From: Chara braunii
Taxonomy: Eukaryota; Streptophyta; Charophyceae; Charales; Characeae
Assembly: GCA_003427395.1 (NCBI GenBank)
Contig: BFEA01000196.1
Location: 1,521,262-1,558,415 of the forward strand
Length of the DNA: 37,154 nucleotides
Reading direction: 5' to 3'
Under the pieces are notes generated by a model. It did no database searches. It had not been told where the DNA came from and saw only the letters and a program-made list of their open reading frames with translations. A program made the translations under genes and the position numbers. This document shows, in pieces, positions 1 to 8,304 of this stretch. Every line of letters starts with the position of its first letter. Positions within the stretch are counted from its first letter, which is position 1.

Positions 1-83
<83 letters not shown>

Positions 84-94
84 AAGAGAGAGAA
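1..94. repeat. (AG)n microsatellite
   Basis: An almost uninterrupted AG dinucleotide run with a few AAA interruptions near its right end. It starts at the window edge, so its full length is unknown. Similar GA tracts recur at 15.5, 15.8 and 17.2 kb. Confidence 0.98.
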
Positions 95-367
95 ACATGT
101 AAACAGCTCATTCACATTACTAGGAAAACCCCTGCGGGTTATCTGAGAGGCCCCTACACGGAATTAGCAAGGGTTTTCTCACCATGAATGAGGCACCCCT
201 CGTACCCATGCTATGAACGCCAAGTATATATGGTGTTGATTCACATTAGTTCCGTGTTTCAGCAGTTATGGGACCACTGAGCACGCTATTTTCTGGGGAG
301 TAGCAAGCCAACTCACCACGTGTTTTTGAGGGCTTCCCTCCACTACTCACCAAGTGTGCAACACAGG

Positions 368-621
368 AATAAATCTTCTGCTAGAATATGGAACCATAAA
401 CCGCCATATGTTTTGTCTTTTGTGCAAGTGGTGACAAGTGGAGCAAGGCCCTTAGGGTCACTGCTCGTAGGAAACGAGACAAAAGAAAGAAAGGAATGAA
501 TCTTCTGCTAGAACATGGAACCATACACCGCCATATGTTTTGTCTCTTGTGCAAGTGGTGACGAGTGACGCAAGGCCCTTAGGGCCACTGCTCCTACGAA
601 AACGAAACAAAAGAAAGAGAG
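368..621. repeat. 127-bp tandem duplication, two copies
   Basis: Copies at 368-494 and 495-621 share the same order of blocks: the motif CTGCTAGAAYATGGAACCAT, then CCGCCATATG, a TTTTGTC stretch, GTGCAAGTGGTGAC, GCAAGGCCCTTAGG and an AAAGAAAGA tail, with scattered substitutions. The left half (CTGCTAGAACATGGA to CGCCATAT) recurs at 14.7-15.2 kb inside the hAT element, so this is a dispersed family. No coding capacity is credible. Confidence 0.85.
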
Positions 622-904
622 AGCTACGGTAGTAAGTAGTTGTAACTTGTAACCGATAATTGCTGAAAAAAAAACCTGACTTCGGATCCATAACATATAT
701 TGCCGGCCAGCTTAACTCTTCCACAAAATTTGTAGGACGACCCTTGAGACATTGGGACCATTGTAGATGCACTGTTGGGGTCCTTCGGGAAGAAGACTAA
801 TCGACAAGGAATACGTGGCCCCAATTTTTTTTTCTTATGTGCCATTACATTTTTTTAGAAGGGAGGGACACCATTGCCTACCTCAGCCAGCCCTTTCCGA
901 ATTT
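622..904. other. unassigned sequence
   Basis: Mixed-composition sequence with short poly(A) and poly(T) runs. I see no homology, RNA gene or repeat partner. Short open frames here have no recognisable motif. Confidence 0.5.
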
Positions 905-1130
905 TTTTTAGTCCATTTATTGGGGTGCGCCGCATCACTTGCGCGAGCATGCTTGCTAGTGCGCTATGTGCCGCAGCTGCAGGCCCGCAAGTATAATTTT
1001 TATTATTAGTCTTATTTCTCGTATTTTATTTTTATATCAAATTTTGTAAGGAATTCATATGTAATGCTTAGACAAATCTTTTTTTTTTCATAATTCTTTT
1101 TTAATATATTTTTTTGAAAATCGTTTTTTT
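905..1130 (+). repeat. relic copy of the MITE core module with a GTGCG/GCGC-rich flank
   Basis: GTAAGGAATTC at 1046 followed by TAATGCTTAGACAAATCTT matches the core of the 2.5-4.0 kb elements, where 3020 onward reads GTAAGGAATTC, TAATGCTCAGGCAAATCTT. The preceding ATTTTTATTATTAG and TATTTTATTTTTAT stretches also match. The left flank (about 920-990) is rich in TGCGC-type words. No right GC-rich arm or terminal repeat is visible, so this is a truncated or decayed copy. Confidence 0.6.
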
Positions 1131-1401
1131 ATTCTTTGTATGAAAATATACATTATGTCCATCGTGACCTTTATTTTTTAATGGCTAATCAACCAGAAAA
1201 ACATATTTCTCGTTCTTGGAATTATAATTGTACAATTTTTCTCCAACTAAAGTTAGTATTTCCTTGTTCTTTAGATGTTTTATACTTACTGTAAAACTAA
1301 AATAAAAATAAAAAAATAATTTTTAAGACGTGTATTTCTATATAATTTATGCAATTCAAGAGTAATGAAAAAAAAAACAAAAAAACAATGATCCCGTCGT
1401 C

Positions 1402-1620
1402 GATTCCAGGACTACGTAGAATTTGGTTAACTACAACTCTACAAGCTCCATTGATAATAAAATTTCCTCTGACCGTCATTATTGGAATGTTGCCGATTAG
1501 TATTAGTTCACTTTTCGTTTTTTCTGATTTTGTATAAGTTATATGTGATGGTACATATAATTCTGATGAATAAGTTGATGCTTGATAAATTGCTTCCTGT
1601 TCATTAAAACTAGGTTCTTG
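1402..1620 (-). pseudogene. rpoB: plastid rpoB fragment (RNA polymerase beta subunit, N-terminal region)
   Basis: The minus strand encodes about 72 residues of the plastid-encoded RNA polymerase beta subunit, which in the plastid forms part of the bacterial-type polymerase. Diagnostic motifs are [17 protein letters not shown], then [19 protein letters not shown] and [12 protein letters not shown]. In plastid RpoB these lead into the GIYY motif; here the match stops right after SPGI. The whole gene exceeds 1,000 codons, so this is a small piece. It carries no internal stop and is fused in frame, on its upstream side, to an ndhF piece. The sure part is rpoB identity; that it is nuclear-inserted plastid DNA is inferred from the scrambled neighbours. 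Confidence 0.9.
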
Positions 1621-1719
1621 TGATCCTAAAAATAAAAGTGATTTTAAATATGCATGAGTTACAAGATGAAATAAACCAGCTTCATATGATCCTATGCCCA
1701 TTGGCCCAGTTGCAGCCAT
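1621..1719 (-). pseudogene. ndhF: plastid ndhF fragment 1 (NDH complex subunit 5)
   Basis: The minus strand encodes [18 protein letters not shown] followed by LKSLLFLGS. This is the conserved proton-channel segment of NdhF, a membrane subunit of the chloroplast NADH dehydrogenase-like complex in thylakoids; the usual text is close to GIGSYKAGLFHLITHAYSKA. At the residue where NdhF should continue (GSGSIIHSM) the sequence switches in frame to rpoB. Mitochondrial nad5 is a homologue but fits less well: it has FHLMNHAFFKALLFL. The ATG at 1719 is incidental, since the family protein begins far upstream. Confidence 0.87.
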
Positions 1720-1869
1720 TAATTGGAGAATCTAAAATATATACAAATAATCATAAAAAAGCGTGCTTATAAAACCAATATATAAGCTTATGAGATAAAG
1801 TATAATTAAAGGAATGAGCATGTACAAATTAGATATATGTACTTAGATTTTAAATTGTTCTTATTCACA

Positions 1870-1965
1870 AATATAATACAACGAAAATCCCCTTCAAATG
1901 TAAGTAAATAAAATTGAAACATATAAAAGTCAGTTAATCCCGCCGTAACCCAAACAATTAAGCTT
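1870..1965 (-). pseudogene. ndhF: plastid ndhF fragment 2
   Basis: Reading the minus strand gives a stretch ending [20 protein letters not shown] then EGDF. This corresponds to the NdhF motif near AGLTAFYMFRIYLLTFEG. In the real protein this lies about 100 residues downstream of fragment 1. Here it lies upstream of fragment 1 on the same strand, so the gene has been cut and rearranged. The remaining frame runs on without further similarity to a stop near 1805. Confidence 0.82.
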
Positions 1966-2034
1966 AAATTATAATTATTTTTTCAAGCATCAACAATAAT
2001 TTCATCTTAAAAAGACCCAATTTTAATTTATTTT

Positions 2035-2070
2035 TAAGTCCGTAGCGTATACCAATTCCGCCATACCCAC
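2035..2070 (-). pseudogene. trnL-UAA: trnL(UAA) 5' exon remnant
   Basis: The minus strand reads GGGTATGGCGGAATTGGTA followed by TACGCTACGGACTT. This is the acceptor, D-arm and 5' anticodon-stem half of plastid tRNA-Leu(UAA), ending where the group I intron normally interrupts the anticodon loop. One D-arm position differs from the usual GGTAGACGCTACGG. No 3' exon is nearby, so this is not a functional tRNA. Confidence 0.78.
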
Positions 2071-2321
2071 TTAATGCCGCATATCTATTGAAATAATATA
2101 TCATATTATTGGTATTACTTCAAGCAAAATAAACTAATTAATTCAAATTGGAATAAAATATGCTTATGATATACTCAAATTAATACACATAAATACAACA
2201 TTATACTAGAGATTCAGTAGTATTGTTGGATCTCTAGTTTAATTTTGAGAATCAACAATAAAATGATCATTCTTCAAATAAAATAAATTAATTCAAATAA
2301 ATTGATTAAAAAATATAAAAA
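2071..2321. other. AT-rich spacer inside the plastid-derived mosaic
   Basis: Very AT-rich sequence between the trnL and psbZ remnants, consistent with plastid intergenic DNA. A hairpin with arms CTAGAGATYC is visible around 2205-2238. No gene is recognised. Confidence 0.5.
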
Positions 2322-2452
2322 TCAATTAATTAATGAATTTAAAATTCCTACAATAAATACTTTAAAACTCTAAAGAGAAACACATAAAAATACAATATTT
2401 TTAATATTTGACCAGCCTTCTGGTGATACAAGTATAATTGGTACACCAACAA
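2322..2452 (-). pseudogene. psbZ: plastid psbZ fragment (photosystem II subunit Z)
   Basis: The minus strand encodes GVPIILVSPEGWSNIKN, then a short diverged stretch, then VGILNSLIN and a TGA stop. This is the C-terminal two thirds of PsbZ, a two-helix photosystem II subunit of about 62 residues, whose usual text is near GVPVVLASPEGWSSNKN and VGILNSFIS. One codon corresponding to the SLW tryptophan is now TAG. The N-terminal helix is missing because the (TA)n tract and the mobile element at 2476 begin there. Confidence 0.85.
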
Positions 2453-2475
2453 CTATATATATATATATATATATA

Positions 2476-3087
2476 CAGGGTCACCAGCCCGTACGTATGG
2501 AGGTCCCCAGGCAGACCCCCGTACGTACCGGCGTTCGGGGTCCCGTACGGGGTCTGAACCCGACGGCGTTCGGCCCCCGCCAAAACTTATTTCGGGCTTA
2601 AAAATAATTATTTTTTTTGGAATTGTTTTTTGAGAGTTCTCTTTTACGTGAGGTACATGCCTGTAAATTTTCAAGTCATTTGGCTAAACCAAATAAGAAT
2701 TAAAAATCGCCAAAGATGGTGGTGTCAAAACGTCTTCGCCCACGTATTTTTTCACTTTTTACATTTTGTTTTCACTTTAGTTCAGGGTCTAAACAATTTT
2801 ATTATTTTTTCAACTTTTTTCGTGGGTTTTTGTATCATGTGAAGTACACATCTGTAAATTTTCAGGGCATTTAGCTGTGCCAAAAAAAAATAAAAAATCG
2901 CCAAAGATGGCGGTGTCGAAAACATGCTCGCTCACTCACTAAATTTAATTCTCTTTTTATGTTTATTTATTTTTATTATTAGTATTTGTTTTCTGTATTT
3001 TATTTTTATTTCAAATTTGGTAAGGAATTCGGATTTAATGCTCAGGCAAATCTTGTTTAACATACCTTGTTTTCATATTTTTTTGAT

Positions 3088-3126
<39 letters not shown>

Positions 3127-3188
3127 GGTCCCCGTTTGGCTTTAAGTACCGAACGCATCCCCAAGGGGTCCCATACGTTCGGGCGTTC
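2476..3188 (-). mobile_element. TIR element, ~750-bp subfamily, inverted copy (inner end lost)
   Basis: The left terminus CAGGGTCACCAGCCCGTACG sits directly in a (TA)n tract. Inward come GTACG/GTTCGG words, two direct copies about 195 bp apart of a unit containing ATCGCCAAAGATGG, an AT-rich core with GTAAGGAATTCGGATTTAAT, a 35-nt poly(T), and GTTCGGGCG words. Block by block this is the reverse complement of 3242-3996. Its inner terminal repeat is missing, replaced by (TA)n at 3189. There is no coding capacity, so it is a non-autonomous element, probably of hAT type judging by the CAGGG end. Target duplication cannot be proven inside (TA)n. Confidence 0.82.
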
Positions 3189-3241
3189 CTATATATATAT
3201 ATATATATATATATATTTGACGATATATATACATATATATA

Positions 3242-3996
3242 TAGGGTCACCGGCGTTCGGGACGGGCCGAACGCCCGAGCCCGAACGCCCGAACGTATGG
3301 AACCCCTTGGGGACGCGTTCGGTCGTTCGGGCCAAACGCGGATCCAAAAAAAAAATAAACGTTCATCAAAAACATCTAAAAAATAGATATGTTATATGGA
3401 AAAATAAATTAAACAAGATTTGCCTGAGCATTACATCCGAATTCCTCATTAAATTTGAAATAAAAATAAAATACGGAAAACAAATACTAATGATAAATAA
3501 AAATAAAAATAAAAAGAGAATTAAATTTAGTGAGTGCGCGAGAATGTTTTTGACACCGCCATCTTTGGCGATTTTTCATTTTTTTTTGGCAAAGCAAAAA
3601 TCCCTGAAAATTTATAGATGTGTACTTAACATAATACAAAACCCACTAAAAAAGTTTCAAGAAATAATAAAATTCTGTAGACCCCGAACTAAAGTGAAAA
3701 CAAAAAGTAAAAAGTGAAAAAATACGTAAGCGAGCAGGTTTTGACACCGCCATCTTTGGCGATTTTTAATTCTTATTTGGCTTAGCTAAATAACTTGAAA
3801 CTTTATAGGCACGTACCTCACGTCAGAGAGAACTCACAAAATAAAAATTCAGAAAAAAATAATTATTTTTAGGCCACGAAATAATTTTTGGCGGGGGCCG
3901 AAAGCCGTCGGGTTTGGAACTCCGTACGGGACCCCGAACGCCCGTACGTACGGAGGTCTGCCCGGGGACCTCCGTATGTACGGGCTGGTGACCCTG
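3242..3996 (+). mobile_element. TIR element, ~755-bp subfamily, complete copy
   Basis: The left end is TAGGGTCACCGGCGTTCGGG and the right end GGGCTGGTGACCCTG, giving inverted termini YAGGGTCACC. Both ends abut TATATATA, compatible with an 8-bp target duplication. Internal order: an array of CGTTCGGG/CGAACGCCCG words, a poly(A) stretch, the AT-rich core with GCCTGAGCATTACATCCGAA, two copies of CGCCATCTTTGGCGAT about 185 bp apart, then GTACG/GTTCGG words. With 2476-3188 it makes a ~1.5-kb inverted repeat. The 216-codon open frame spanning 3067-3717 crosses the element end and poly(T), and I do not regard it as a gene. Confidence 0.85.
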
Positions 3997-4013
3997 TATA
4001 TATATATATATAT

Positions 4014-4719
4014 GTATTTTTTTTTTTTTCTGATATTTTTCGTGAAAGATTATAACCTAATCTGTGAAACCTCAAATTTTTAGAAATTTTGAAGAATTCT
4101 TATGACTACGAAAAATCGCAAAAGTGGTGGTTTTCAAATGGTGAAATCGAACCCGCCTATGACGAACAGTCACTGCCCCTAAGTAGAGCCCGACTCTAAC
4201 TCACACGACCGAGGGCTTTCGGCTGTCCAGGGGAGTGGCGATAGAAGGTTCGTCACGACTGGGTTTGTTGCCACCAAGATGGTCATACCTCCTCGCGGTG
4301 TCCATACCATACTGCCGTCGATCGGTACTATGCCGATATTTATCGTCAGCACCAATAGCAGTCCCCCCACGGCCTCTCCCGGCCCGCACCCTCCAACAAT
4401 CAATGGTGTAGTGTACTATTGAGGCCTCATCTGTAATTGATTTTTCAACTAATGAGTCGTAGTTTGCCTCTTCGGCTACCACACCAAAGGATCCTTTCGA
4501 CACGACAGACGCAGTTCCCTCTGCCCCACCGTCCGTCGAGGTACCGCCTGCCCCACGGTTAACCGTCGCATCAGGACCTTCTCATTCGAGACTTCCAACA
4601 CGTCGAGCTACTCGCACAACTTATTGTAGTGAACAACTAGCGACTCGCGATGATATTGCGTCTTCTCTCCTACACACGTAAATGTCATTTCTCGTCTCCT
4701 CGCTCTGCTCTCAGACCCT
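4014..4719 (+). other. probable 5' untranslated/gag remnant of the Ty3/gypsy element
   Basis: This lies between the TIR element and the protease remnant. GTCACTGCCCCTAAGTAGAGC at 4168 vaguely resembles an LTR end plus initiator-Met primer binding site, but too weakly to assert. No nucleocapsid zinc knuckle (CX2CX4HX4C) or gag motif was found. AAAATCGCAAAAGTGGTGG near 4110 echoes the ATCGCCAAAGATGG unit of the neighbouring element. Confidence 0.4.
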
Positions 4720-4737
4720 GATCACACCCTCCCTATC

Positions 4738-5165
4738 ATTCTCATTCGCCTTGGGACATCTATGCGGGTGTACCACACTTTATGGGACTCCGGCTCACAG
4801 GGAGATTTCGTTCACCCTCGCATGGTTGAGAAAGTTTGTCTAGCTACCGTCGGATCTCGCTCTCCTACCTCTATTACCCTCGGAGATAACAAGACGTAGT
4901 GCTTCTTCAATCAAACATTCCCTTACCTCCACTTCCCCCTTACCCTCCAGCTGTCGGATAGTACCCAAGGGTCTCGCCTCTACTACTCCTCTGGATACTT
5001 AGATGTGTTGGAGACTGGGTACAACGTTTTCCTTGACACTCCCCCGTCTCCCGAGTTTCGTAGCACAGAGGCCAAATGGGCAACCGAGATACTCGTTCTC
5101 AAAACAAAGTGTGGTCAAACCTATAAAGTCCCCTTCATTGGCACCGTGGGCGACACCCTTCCCAA
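4738..5165 (+). pseudogene. retropepsin-like aspartic protease remnant
   Basis: One frame reads LWDSGSQGDFVHP, matching the retroelement protease active-site consensus around D-S/T-G-A followed by N-F-I/V. About 70 residues on comes GYNVFLDTPPSPEF, corresponding to the GYDVILGTPWL motif that follows the protease flap. It continues as KWATEILVLKTKCGQTYKVP, the usual linker towards RT. One in-frame TAG lies between the two motifs at about 4897. The catalytic Asp is present. In Ty3-type elements this enzyme processes the Gag-Pol polyprotein. Confidence 0.8.
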
Positions 5166-5398
5166 CCTACCTCCACCAGGACCCTCGTCCTTCCACGTCC
5201 CAACCAAACATTGTTATCACTACCGCCTGCCAGTTCTCTCACTTCCTACGTCAAGAGGACGTCACTCTCTACTTCGTGAACATCATGGATCTTATTTTGT
5301 ACGATCCCCTTTGTATAGACGTTGAACTCATATCCTTGGAGCCCGATCCCCCTCACTCTTCCTTCATCTTAGAGGCTCCTATCTCCACATCCACCCCT

Positions 5399-5680
5399 AA
5401 CGACCATTTCGTCAAAACGGACATCTCATATTTTTTGAATGAAATTAAAATTGAGTTTTTGGGTCAAAATCCTGTCCAAATTTTTGGCTCTTAGGCGTCT
5501 GGTGTTCCTAGAAAGCAGGACTTGTGGTCTCAGTCTGGGACCAAATACACCTAGGGGTTCCTACATTCTAGGAACGCTGGATCCCTATAAGCCAAAAATT
5601 TGGACAGGATCTCAACCCAAAAACTCAATTTTAATTTCGCTCAAAAAATATAATATGACCATTTTGACGAAATGGTCGTT
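5399..5680. mobile_element. 282-bp fold-back (palindromic) MITE inserted in the gypsy pol gene
   Basis: The left arm begins AACGACCATTTCGTCAAAA and the right arm ends TTTTGACGAAATGGTCGTT, exactly complementary. Complementarity continues inward through AAATTAAAATTGAGTTTTTG, CCTGTCCAAATTTTTGGC and GTTCCTAGAA to a small central hairpin GGTCTCAGTCTGGGACC, so nearly the whole element folds on itself. The tetranucleotide CCCT directly precedes (5395-5398) and follows (5681-5684) it, a possible 4-bp target duplication that could be chance. It encodes nothing. The flanking retrotransposon sequence resumes after it, so it is younger than the retrotransposon. Confidence 0.85.
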
Positions 5681-5749
5681 CCCTCATCCTGCAGATACTC
5701 CTTCCTCAGGTTCCTCTATCATCCACTGACGAGTCCACACATACATCTC

Positions 5750-6560
5750 GTGTTGATGTATACGCTGAGGAACTTGTGCGGTTAAGGACCGACTTAGAGT
5801 CAGTCCTTCGTGACTTGATTCGAGAGTACCGCGACGTCTTTCGCCCGTATTTCTCATACAACGGGATTGTTTCAATGCACAATGTTGAGAATTATATCCA
5901 GCTCGTGCCTGACTATGTGTTCACCATCAGACACCCTACCGACTCTTGATTCCAGAGGCGACGGAACTCGAGCGTCAACTTGAAAATCTCCTCCGACTGG
6001 GTTTCATTAAACCAGTAACTCCCCCTGGGGTGCAATCGTCCTCTTTGGTCACAAAGTGGATGAAACTCTCTACCTCCGCATTGATTACTGCAGTCTTAAC
6101 CGTTGCACTGTTAAAAACAACTATCCGATGCCTCGTGCAAATAAGTTGTTTGACCATCCAGCATGCAACCGCTTCCTTATGAAGATTGATCTTCGTAGCG
6201 GTTGCCACTTCATCCGGTTTGCTGCAGAGGACCAATCGAAGACTGTCTTTAAATCGTGCTTCGACCACTATGATATCACGGTGATGTTATTTGTCCTCAC
6301 CAATACACCTACCACCTTCTAGACAGCAAAGAACAATATCTTCATGGATATCCTTGCAGGGTACGTTCCCGTATACTTGGACGACATCAAGGTTTACAGT
6401 CGTACTTTATTAGACCACTTCAGACACCTATGTGATGTTCTACAACATCTACGCAAGCATGACACCTATGCCAAGCTAAATAATTACAACTTTGCCCACC
6501 GCAAAGTGAACTTCTTATGACACCATGTGTCTGACCAAGGTCTTTACATGGAGAACGTGA
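5750..6560 (+). pseudogene. reverse transcriptase remnant
   Basis: Upstream linker text LRDLIREYRDVFRP at about 5803 matches the pre-RT region. RT proper begins IPEATELERQLENLLRLGFI. A shifted frame then reads LRIDYCSLNRCTVKNNYPMP, followed by MKIDLRSGCHFIRFAAEDQS. The catalytic YLDD box is intact at about 6376 (VPVYLDDIKVYSR), followed by the LRKHDTYAKL and VSDQGLYM motifs. Breaks include a frameshift near 6050, TAG at 6320 where the family has Gln, and TGA at 6517 in place of the FLGH glycine. RT would copy element RNA into cDNA. Confidence 0.92.
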
Positions 6561-6804
6561 AGATTACTGCTATTGCTAGGCGGTCCATCCTCATATCCGC
6601 CACACATTCTTATGGTTTCTCATGACTTACGAGTTACTATAGTAACTTCATCCAAGGATACGACAACCACTTTAGTCTCTTACATCCTTGCATCTACCCT
6701 CCTCCGGAAGAACCCGCCATGGTTTTGGACACCTCGTTGAGGCGATGTTTTTTGCTCCCTCAAGAAGGCGGTGACTTGTGCGCTGGTTCTTCACCTCCCT
6801 AATT

Positions 6805-7205
6805 TTGATAATCATTTTTTTGGTCTACACCGATGCGTCGGATTTTGCAGTAGAAGTTGTATTTTATCAGATATTTCTCACTCCTCCTAATTCCTCTTAT
6901 CCCCATGTTCCCCACTTCCCCCCCCTCTTGCTGACACTGCCGCTAATGCATACCCAGATAAACTACACTGTCGATAAAACGTGAGGTTCTCGTAGTAGTT
7001 TATGCTACCTTGGATTGACGTTATTATCTGTATGGGGCGCTCTTCACGGTGCGCACGGACAACTCAGTTGTCCAGACTTCCCTCACAAAGCCCAAACTTT
7101 CCTCTCCACAAATACGTTGGCGGCATGATTTATCTTAGTTTATTTGGACCAGTCATCCTATCAAGGGTGAAATGAACCGCGTCGCCGATGCCTTGTCCTG
7201 CTGTT
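6805..7205 (+). pseudogene. RNase H remnant
   Basis: YTDASDFAVEVVFYQ at about 6825 is the first catalytic-Asp block of Ty3/gypsy RNase H, usually TDASDFAVGAVL. Further on, in another frame, come RYYLYGALFTVRTDNSVVQT with the TDN aspartate, then PKLSSPQIRW, then KGEMNRVADALS. A TGA replaces the tryptophan before RYYLYG. The segment between the two blocks (about 6870-6985) is poorly conserved. The domain normally removes the RNA strand during reverse transcription. Confidence 0.85.
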
Positions 7206-7574
7206 TTGACCACAATTAGGAACCCATCTAGCTTGCTGTCATTTCGGGCACCACTGTTGATTAGTAGGTTATCAATGCATATCACACTTAATATCGGCAT
7301 TGCCCGGATGATCGTGAAATACACACGACACTGGGGCGTGGTAAGATCGTTGCTTCAAACTTGCTCAGTGAGAACGGTCTCGCGTTTTGTCATGGTTGAT
7401 CTGCAAAAACCACATATTTACGTCCCTCCACATAACAACTTCATGTCTAGGTCGTAGTCGAGTTCCATAACCGAACCACTGCCGATTATATGGGCTTCCA
7501 CAAGACGTTGACTTGTGTTTGTAGTCTATATGTCTAAATTAAGACCAAGGAATTCCTCAGTAGCTACGTCTAGG

Positions 7575-8110
7575 AGTATCCTACGTGCCATGAGCTGAAC
7601 AGTGTAAACCACCTTCCGTAAGGGTTACTTCAGCCTCTACTAATACGTGATGGTCGTTAGTAGTCCATCTCGATGAATTTTGTTGGTCCCTTCCACCCTC
7701 CTACTGAGTGGGGTCATGATGCAATTTCGATCTTCATCGATCGCCTTACGAAGCGTGCATGTTTTGTCTCGTACCGCTATGACAATCGCATTAGCGGTTG
7801 TGAGGTCGCCGACATCGTCTTCAACCAAGTCGTGAGAGTTCACCACTTACCTAAGAGCATCATCTTCGGTCGTGACCCTCGCTTTACCAGTAAATTTTGG
7901 CGACGTCTACACGAGGTGTACGGATCCCAGCTCCGCTGATCATCGTCTTACCATCCTCATACGGATGGTCAAACTGACGTCACCAACAAAACTCTCAGTA
8001 ATGTCATCCGAAAGTTTATTAGGGATAACCAACAATGAGACGTACACTTAGCCCACAAGGAGATTGCATACAACCACACCGTTTGACCAGCCACGGAGAT
8101 GTCGCAATTT
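7575..8110 (+). pseudogene. integrase remnant with all three catalytic acidic positions altered
   Basis: A CEQCK-like remnant of the zinc-binding HHCC region occurs at about 7600. The catalytic core reads ISMNFVGPFHPPTEWGHDAI, DRLTKRACF, VVRVHHLPKSIIFGRDPRFT, then SSYHPHTDGQTDVTNKTL. Against the family pattern (MDFVGP, SDRDPRF, TDGQTE) the three DDE positions are Asn, Gly and Asp instead of Asp, Asp and Glu. Stops interrupt at 7936 and at the RDNQQW tryptophan (8036). Text like AYNHTV, then TEMSQFYCGLCYRPRVP, continues the core. It is catalytically dead. Confidence 0.9.
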
Positions 8111-8304
8111 TATTGCGGCCTCTGCTACCGCCCTCGCGTACCCACGGATTTGCTGCGTCCATTGTGGTTGCGCCCAGACACTCGTTGCCATGCGCTTGAC
8201 ACCTGAATAACACACATGGCGGCGATTATGAGCCGCGACTACGGGAGTCGAATGATCTTCCAGACTCGCATGGCCACATATGCGAACCAATCACGGATCA
8301 TTCA

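Noticed and set aside
1621-1719. Mitochondrial nad5 origin for the ndhF-like fragment
   Set aside because: Residues fit plastid ndhF better (FHLVTHAY rather than FHLMNHAFFK), and neighbours rpoB, psbZ and trnL are plastid genes.
3067-3717. 216-codon open frame, the longest in the window
   Set aside because: It starts in poly(T) (poly-Phe), crosses (TA)n and the end of a non-coding TIR element, and its lysine-rich tail is a translation of AT-rich repeat. No protein motif.
4168-4190. Primer binding site of the gypsy element
   Set aside because: GTCACTGCCCCTAAGTAGAGC resembles an LTR end plus TGGTATCAGAGC only loosely, with no LTR recognised upstream.
5399-5680. Part of the gypsy coding sequence
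   Set aside because: The near-perfect self-complementarity and flanking CCCT show it is an insertion; retroelement-like text stops before it and resumes after it.
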